Source: Rhopalosiphum padi | Lineage: Eukaryota > Arthropoda > Insecta > Hemiptera > Aphididae | DNA: 64,000 bases | Direction: 5' to 3' | Assembly (NCBI RefSeq): GCF_020882245.1 | Contig: NC_083599.1 | Span: 65,889,745-65,953,744, forward strand | Part shown: one piece after another, positions 59,561 through 64,000 of the stretch | Numbering within the stretch: position 1 is the first letter of the stretch | How the letters are laid out: each line of letters starts with the position of its first letter | The notes under the pieces: generated by a model | What the model was told of the DNA's origin: nothing | Databases searched by the model: none | The model's input: only the letters and a program-made list of their open reading frames with translations | Made by a program: the position numbers and the translations under genes

Positions 59561-59884
59561 AATTAAATTTAAATAGTTTTGATTAATACCTCATCTCCAA
59601 ACAAATATAAAAGTATAATTATATAATATATTCATATTCCAATTATTTTATTTTGAAATTGTTCAATTTATATTTATAATTATTAAACAGTTTATTGGAA
59701 AAAATGTGTTTATTTATTATTTATTTATTATAATGCAGTATTATTTAGGTATCAAAGAGAAATGGCTTTTTTATAGTAATGTCAAGGTGAATAATTTTAT
59801 CAAAATGTATATGGACCATATACAAATATTGAAATGATTGTTACAAAGTAAAGGTGAAATATTCTGACATTATTTGTAAAGAGC

Positions 59885-60250
59885 ATATGTACAATATTGT
59901 AAAAATAAAAACATTATATATTGTTACAATATTGTTAGGATATTATTGTAGAAATAAAAAAAATATATATTGTTACAACATATTGGTGAAATATTTTGAC
60001 AACTTTTAAATAGAAAGATAGAACAATATTGCTATGACAATATTGTAGAAATAAAAACTCATTTATATTGTGACAATATATGAGTAAAATATTCAAGCAA
60101 TGTTTGATCTTCTGCCAAAAAGTGTACTAATAATATTTTGACAATATTTAAAAATTTTCTGACTACCACGTACGAATGTTCTGATAATATTAATATTTGT
60201 CTAGAAATATTCATATAATATTTCGTAAATATTATTTTGCCATCTGGGTA
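59885..60250. repeat. Subterminal repeats and probable right end of the CMC-like element
   Basis: ACAATATTGT palindromes and the unit TATTGTAGAAATAAAAA...TATATTGTTACAA recur imperfectly at about 59892, 59944, 60037. The block ends ...TAAATATTATTTTGCCATCTGGGTAG, and the virus-like integrase ORF on the minus strand starts immediately after. The reverse complement CTACCCAGATGGCAAAA is thus a likely terminus. No opposite end was found. Confidence 0.5.
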
Positions 60251-60400
60251 GTTATATGATTTATTCACGGCAGAATATTGTTGCATGTCGAGGAAGTCTG
60301 CTTGGAATAAATCGTTTTTACCGTAAACAATGACTCGACGCCGCGGATAGCTCCTTCTGGCCGACGCGTGAAGTTCCATCGCAATCGCCCGCTTAGACAT
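60250..60400 (-). pseudogene. Retroviral-type integrase, N-terminal fragment
   Basis: Starts at 60400 with MSKRAIAMELHASARRSYPR and continues to DLFQADFLDMQQY, which carries the first catalytic Asp of an rve integrase core. It resembles the family known from C. elegans F54H12.3 (a transposon-derived integrase). Coding homology ends at the CMC-like terminus. The start overlaps the end of the upstream DUF8207-like gene. Confidence 0.55.
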
Positions 60401-61179
60401 TGCGTATTTTTTTTCAATAGTTTAGCCTCGACTAATTCTTCGCAAATCGATATTATCTCGTTACGAACTCCCGTGTTGCCCGTAGCGAGAGACGAATACA
60501 ATAAACGCAGTCTATCGACCAACTCGTTAGGATCGTTCTAATAAGTGATATTGTGTTTTTGTAATCGTATATTAATACCCGCACCCGTTAAAATATTATT
60601 TTTTCTCGAAAACAAATTTGATATTATTCCAGATTTCGGTCCTTTAGATTTACGAATACGTTCGCCGTTCGACGTCCTGTGCGCCGATGTCTGAATTAAG
60701 ATCAGTTTATACTCATTTAAATCCATCTGTGTATATTTCCCCGACTCGGGGGATTTAAGGAATAATAAATCGATAAGTCCCGCCGTCACCTGGTATGTAC
60801 GTGCGTCGCCTTCTATGCGTATCACGTTATCGAAAAATTGTATTTCTTTTCCGCCCAATTCGAACGCGTCGTTAGATAATTTTCTCGGACCGTATATTCG
60901 GTCCAACACCAGTTTTGTCCAAGGACCGAAACGTGCATTCAAATCCGCATATGTTGTTGGTGAGGTATGTTGAGGTGGTGGTGGGGAACGATTCACAATA
61001 GAATCCGCATCTGGCGATGGCGACGCCGCTCTCGACGGTAACGATGCGGTCCGGGAAGGTTTCCTTTTGTTATTCGTTGACGATCGTATCTCGTTCAGAG
61101 GTCTGATAATGGAGCCGAATGTGTTATTTTTTGAGGGCTGGTGACTCATTTTGTCATCATGTTTTTAAAGCCTTCACAC

Positions 61180-62315
61180 AACAGTACCGAGGTGTCAAAT
61201 ATGATATTTGATTGTGCCATTCGATAGGGAATGTTATTTTCTTATATTTGTCATACTGTTACGGTTGCCTCGTGATATTTTTTATCAATAATAGTTGTTA
61301 TTGTTATCATTTTCTATCGATCGATAAAAAATATATTCCTGTTGTAAGGCCAGCAAGCATCAAAGAATATAACAATTTCGTGGGTGCAATAGATTTACAT
61401 GACATGTTAGTAGAACTCTATACAACAGAAAATAAAGTAAAGCGTTATTATTTGAGAATTGTACATCATCTGTTGGACATGTGTGCAGTGAATGCATGGT
61501 TATTGTATAGGCGTCACTGTAAACAATTAAATATTGTTAAATATAAAAGTATGTTGCAATTTAAGTCAGATATTGCTGAAGGGCTCTTGCGGGCAGGTAA
61601 AGATAAGTTGATAAAACAAAAAGGACGTCCATCACTAAGAACATCTACACCACCAACTAAAAAAGAAGACTTTTTGCTACCCGCCCAAGTGAAGACGTTC
61701 GGTTTGATAATGTTGATCATTGGCCGAATCCCACAGATGAGAGACAAAGATGTAAGAATTGTTCAAATTATTCACGTATGAAATGCATAAAATGTGATAT
61801 ATATTTATGCCTAAATAAAAATAAAAACTGTTTTCGGTTGTTCTACACCAAATTGTGATAAAAAGAAAATATGATCTCATAAGCAATTACCTATGTCATT
61901 ATAAAAAATAATTTGTTATATACAAGAAGTCTGAAATTTTATTTATGTTTTATTTTGATTTTATTTATGTATAAAGGGTTAAAAAAAGTTATTTTATTAT
62001 GAGTTTTTTAAAAGTTGTTTTTTATAAATTGTTTTGTTGTAAGTTGTTTTTTTATAAATTGTTTTGATATACAGGAAGTCTGAAATTAAGTTTTATTTAT
62101 GGTTTATTTTGATTTTATTAACATTAAAAAGTTATTTTATTATGAATAAAGATTTAAATGCTCAATGATCTGTTTTGACATCATGTATTTTTTGGTCCCA
62201 ATTATCCACTTAACAAAAATTTTTTTCATTTTTATTTATTAAAACACTCTAATATGTAAAATTGTGGAAAAAAAATTTTTGGTTTTGGTTGAATCAACCA
62301 AAAACCGGGTTTTAA
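61180..62315 (+). mobile_element. piggyBac fragment within the virus-like element
   Basis: The DUF8207-like gene is split around this segment. TTAA occurs near both junctions (about 61150-61160 and 62310-62315) but clear inverted repeats are lacking. The interior encodes a piggyBac C-terminal fragment on the plus strand. Confidence 0.45.
61212..61781 (+). pseudogene. piggyBac transposase C-terminal fragment
   Basis: After a non-homologous start, the frame reads RPASIKEYNNFVGAIDLHDM (third catalytic Asp region), YYLRIVHHLLDMCAVNAWLL YRR and KSDIAEGLLRAGKDKL with GRPSLR, the usual piggyBac C-terminal series. A cysteine-rich end (ERQRCKNC...MKCIKCD) is visible in another frame at about 61735-61800. 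The catalytic first and second Asp domains are absent. Confidence 0.7.
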
Positions 62316-62579
62316 CGCGTCCGTTTCAAACCTACCCGTTTTTAACGCGTTATATTTTTGTTTTATATTCGCCCTCGCTTGAATTATATCCGTCAATATC
62401 GTAGGCGATGATACTGTCGAGTTGTTCTCCTTATCCAGGACCCCGAGATAATGTAGCGAATTTGAGCGCACCGCCTTTTTATATAATGACGTACTTGTAA
62501 AAGCCGTGTCTATAACGCCCGTTATCGCGCGCGTTTTCACTACTGATAACGACGAATTCAAATCTTCCACCCCGCCAAC

Positions 62580-62771
62580 ACGTCATGCAAAAATCTTTAA
62601 ACTCCGAGTATTTGATATCGCCAGAGCAATGCTCGTCGTAGACTTGTTTTAAATACATTTAGTCTTGTTTAAAAAGCACTATAAAATTAGCGTTGTCGCG
62701 GATCAATTGTTTCGGGACGCGCGAATACGATTGTGCCAAATAACACACATCTATAATCTTATGCCTGGATC
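62580..62771 (-). pseudogene. C-terminal fragment, packaging-type ATPase-like
   Basis: Reads KIIDVCYLAQSYSRVPKQLI, RDNANFIVLFKQD, a stop, then YDEHCSGDIKYSEFKDFCMT. The CYLAQ...P..LIRDNAN...FKQD pattern occurs in ATPase-like proteins that accompany the DUF8207/integrase pair. The P-loop region would lie upstream and has been removed by the hAT at 62772, so the enzyme class is inferred. Confidence 0.4.
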
Positions 62772-63286
62772 CAGTGGCGTGCAGATCCCTTTTTTCATGT
62801 GGGGCAAAGTTAATTTTTTTACACCCGCCACCCACCCAAAACTAAAAGTTGCAAATAATATATGTTTTATTAAGGGCCCCCATACAATTATATGAAAACA
62901 CAATTTTTTTAAACAGAATATTTATTAAAAAAAAAAAATTGTAATTCAGATTCTACTATCATTTTTTATAGTTAATAGCTATTCAGTATACAATATACAT
63001 TACAATAACCAACTGGGATTATTAAAAAAATAAATACAATTGCTTTGTGGTTAATATTTTTAGAATAATAACTACTATTATTAATATATAAATAATAATC
63101 TGAAATAATCAAATGTAGTGAATTTTTAATAACTGCAGACAATAAGTTTTTATTTTTATTTTATATTTATTGTATTTATAAATCAAGATCCATTATTTAT
63201 TTATTATTTTATTATATTTATATTATAAAGAAAATTTGATAATTTTTACCAAATTATTTATTTATTTGTTAAGAACCCTTGAATAC
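62772..63286. mobile_element. hAT end, left part only
   Basis: CAGTGGCGTGCAGATCCC at 62772 resembles the CAGTGG termini of the hAT at 12063. It interrupts the ATPase-like ORF; the preceding CCTGGATC may be half of the target duplication. The remainder is AT-rich non-coding DNA and the right end is not in the window. Confidence 0.45.
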
Positions 63287-63613
63287 TGTTAGTTATATTA
63301 TTCTATAGTTCTTGCAGTATAAATGTAAATGTATAAATGTATTAATATTGTAAACTAATACGTGTGTGCCCCTCCGCATACGACTGGTCTAAGGAATCTG
63401 CTGAATAAACCCTTTTTGAACGGACGACCAGCTCGTATGCGGGGCTCTCACACGTAGCAGTAAGTGTTACAACAGACCATTACAGACCATTTCAGAGTAT
63501 TTACATATAATTAAACGTTATCACAATTAAATAAAGAATATTATTTTGAGCCAAAGTAATTTAAACTCGTGTTATTTTATTTGTGTGGAATCGCTAAGTG
63601 CGTGTCCATAACA
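63287..63613 (+). mobile_element. 5' LTR of an LTR retrotransposon (probably Ty3/gypsy-like)
   Basis: The segment begins TGTTA and ends TAACA, an inverted terminal pair, and contains AATAAAGAATATT (about 63531), a plausible polyadenylation signal. It is followed after four bases by a primer-binding-like sequence. The 327-bp LTR holds an imperfect hairpin (arms 63359-63389 and 63426-63456). The partner LTR lies outside the window. Confidence 0.75.
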
Positions 63614-63617
63614 TTTT

Positions 63618-63635
63618 TGGTGGCAGCGGTGGGAT
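63618..63635 (+). promoter_or_regulatory. Primer-binding site
   Basis: TGGTGGCAGCGGTGGGAT starts with TGG, complementary to a tRNA CCA end, 4 nt after the LTR. The site is typical of insect gypsy-like elements; the tRNA is not assigned. Confidence 0.65.
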
Positions 63636-64000
63636 ATGGCTATTAGTCAGTATCCGTTACCACGAGTAAAAGAAATTACGCCATCATTTTATTCTCGTAT
63701 AATTGTGTGATCGTTTAATCATCAACAACTTCAAAACATTAAAAGGCTAGTCAGAACATTCACAAACTACAGAACATCTACGGAATATTTCAGGTAATAT
63801 AATTCAATATCATATATAACGTAACGCGTCGTATTAAACGGCCACCGCCCGAATAGCTGTCGGTACGTTATCGCTCGTAGGTGGTGTCACCGCACCGCGC
63901 CGTGGACGCGAACAACTGGTTGCGTGTGGAGGTAACGCTCTCTAGTAGTGCAAACGAGAGTTACCGCGATTCAAGAGCCGCACAGTGACTAACGGACATT
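63636..64000 (+). other. 5' internal region of the LTR element
   Basis: Non-coding leader sequence running off the window; gag is not reached. Becomes GC-rich after 63825. Confidence 0.5.

Larger units (their letters stand above)
60415..62570 (-). pseudogene. DUF8207-like protein, split by a piggyBac fragment
   Basis: The N-terminal part (62570 to about 62320) includes SSPTILTDIIQARANIKQKY and NALKTGRFETD, then is cut at a TTAA. It resumes at 61149 with a Ser/Pro-rich linker, then ARFGPWTKLVLDRIYGPRKL, TYQVTAGLIDLLFLKSPESG and YTQMDLNEYKLILIQTSAHR. An in-frame TAG replaces an expected Trp at about 60537, before NDPNELVDRLRLLYSS, and the frame continues to about 60415. I recognise the family as DUF8207, usually found beside this integrase type; its function is not established. 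Confidence 0.5.
60250..62771 (-). mobile_element. Polinton-like (virus-like) element remnant
   Basis: Three minus-strand genes in order: an ATPase-like fragment (62771-62580), a DUF8207-like protein (62570-60415, interrupted) and an integrase start (60400-60250). This gene set with a retroviral-type integrase suggests a Polinton/Maverick or adintovirus-like element, old and broken on both sides by the hAT at 62772 and the CMC-like element at 60250. Its base composition is more GC-rich than the flanks. Confidence 0.45.

Noticed and set aside
63825..64000. GC-rich end of the window considered as a host promoter
   Set aside because: It follows an LTR and primer-binding site in the direction expected for an LTR-element leader, and no further evidence of a host gene is present.

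Overview
The window is transposon-packed DNA from an arthropod, most likely a sap-sucking hemipteran such as an aphid. The grounds are AT-rich sequence, spliced eukaryotic genes with GT/AG introns, 28S-specific R1 and R2 retrotransposons, and a mix of hAT, piggyBac, Harbinger, MULE, P, CR1 and Jockey families of the kind seen in aphid genomes. The species assignment is inference. I found no convincing single-copy host gene and no tRNA. Nearly every coding stretch is a transposase, a reverse transcriptase or a virus-like protein, most of them broken.

Layout. 1-3.6 kb: a decayed MULE gene carrying transposase, SWIM, Ulp1-protease and PHD parts. 4.3-8.5 kb: hAT and MULE pieces. 8.58-25.22 kb: one Harbinger element (17-bp terminal inverted repeats, TTA target duplication) stretched to 16.6 kb by nested insertions. 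These are a piggyBac (8752-11019), a hAT inside a transposase exon (12063-16151), and a CR1 retrotransposon (about 17527-24352). The CR1 itself contains a small hAT (18371-19355) and an unclassified 1.56-kb insert (19481-21045). 25.27-32.6 kb: a second Harbinger copy, interrupted by a MULE (26296-31925), which is interrupted by a nearly full-length Jockey LINE (27125-31794). 33.5-34.1 kb: a hAT-type MITE. 35.2-36.5 kb: a MULE transposase next to a YqaJ-type nuclease. 37.2-43.5 kb: a multi-exon P-element/THAP gene with a well-preserved hAT inside one exon (39057-41483).

45.25-49.94 kb is a GC-rich island: the 3' part of an R2 retrotransposon, then exactly 74 bp of 28S rRNA gene, then the 5' part of an R1 retrotransposon. 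This is a captured fragment of a doubly inserted rDNA unit. 49.9-53.3 kb: a ZMYM1-type hAT. 53.3-56.5 kb: a piggyBac transposase whose reading frame runs into the C-terminal half of a P-element transposase. 56.5-60.25 kb: part of a CMC/EnSpm-like element with an intron-rich companion gene. 60.25-62.77 kb: remains of a Polinton-like virus-like element on the minus strand, cut by a piggyBac fragment and a hAT end. 63.29-64.0 kb: the 5' LTR and primer-binding site of an LTR retrotransposon that leaves the window.

Target-site duplications at most nested junctions give an order of events: Harbinger first, then piggyBac, hAT and CR1 into it, then the insertions into the CR1. Many reading-frame breaks lie in homopolymer runs, so some may be assembly errors rather than true decay.
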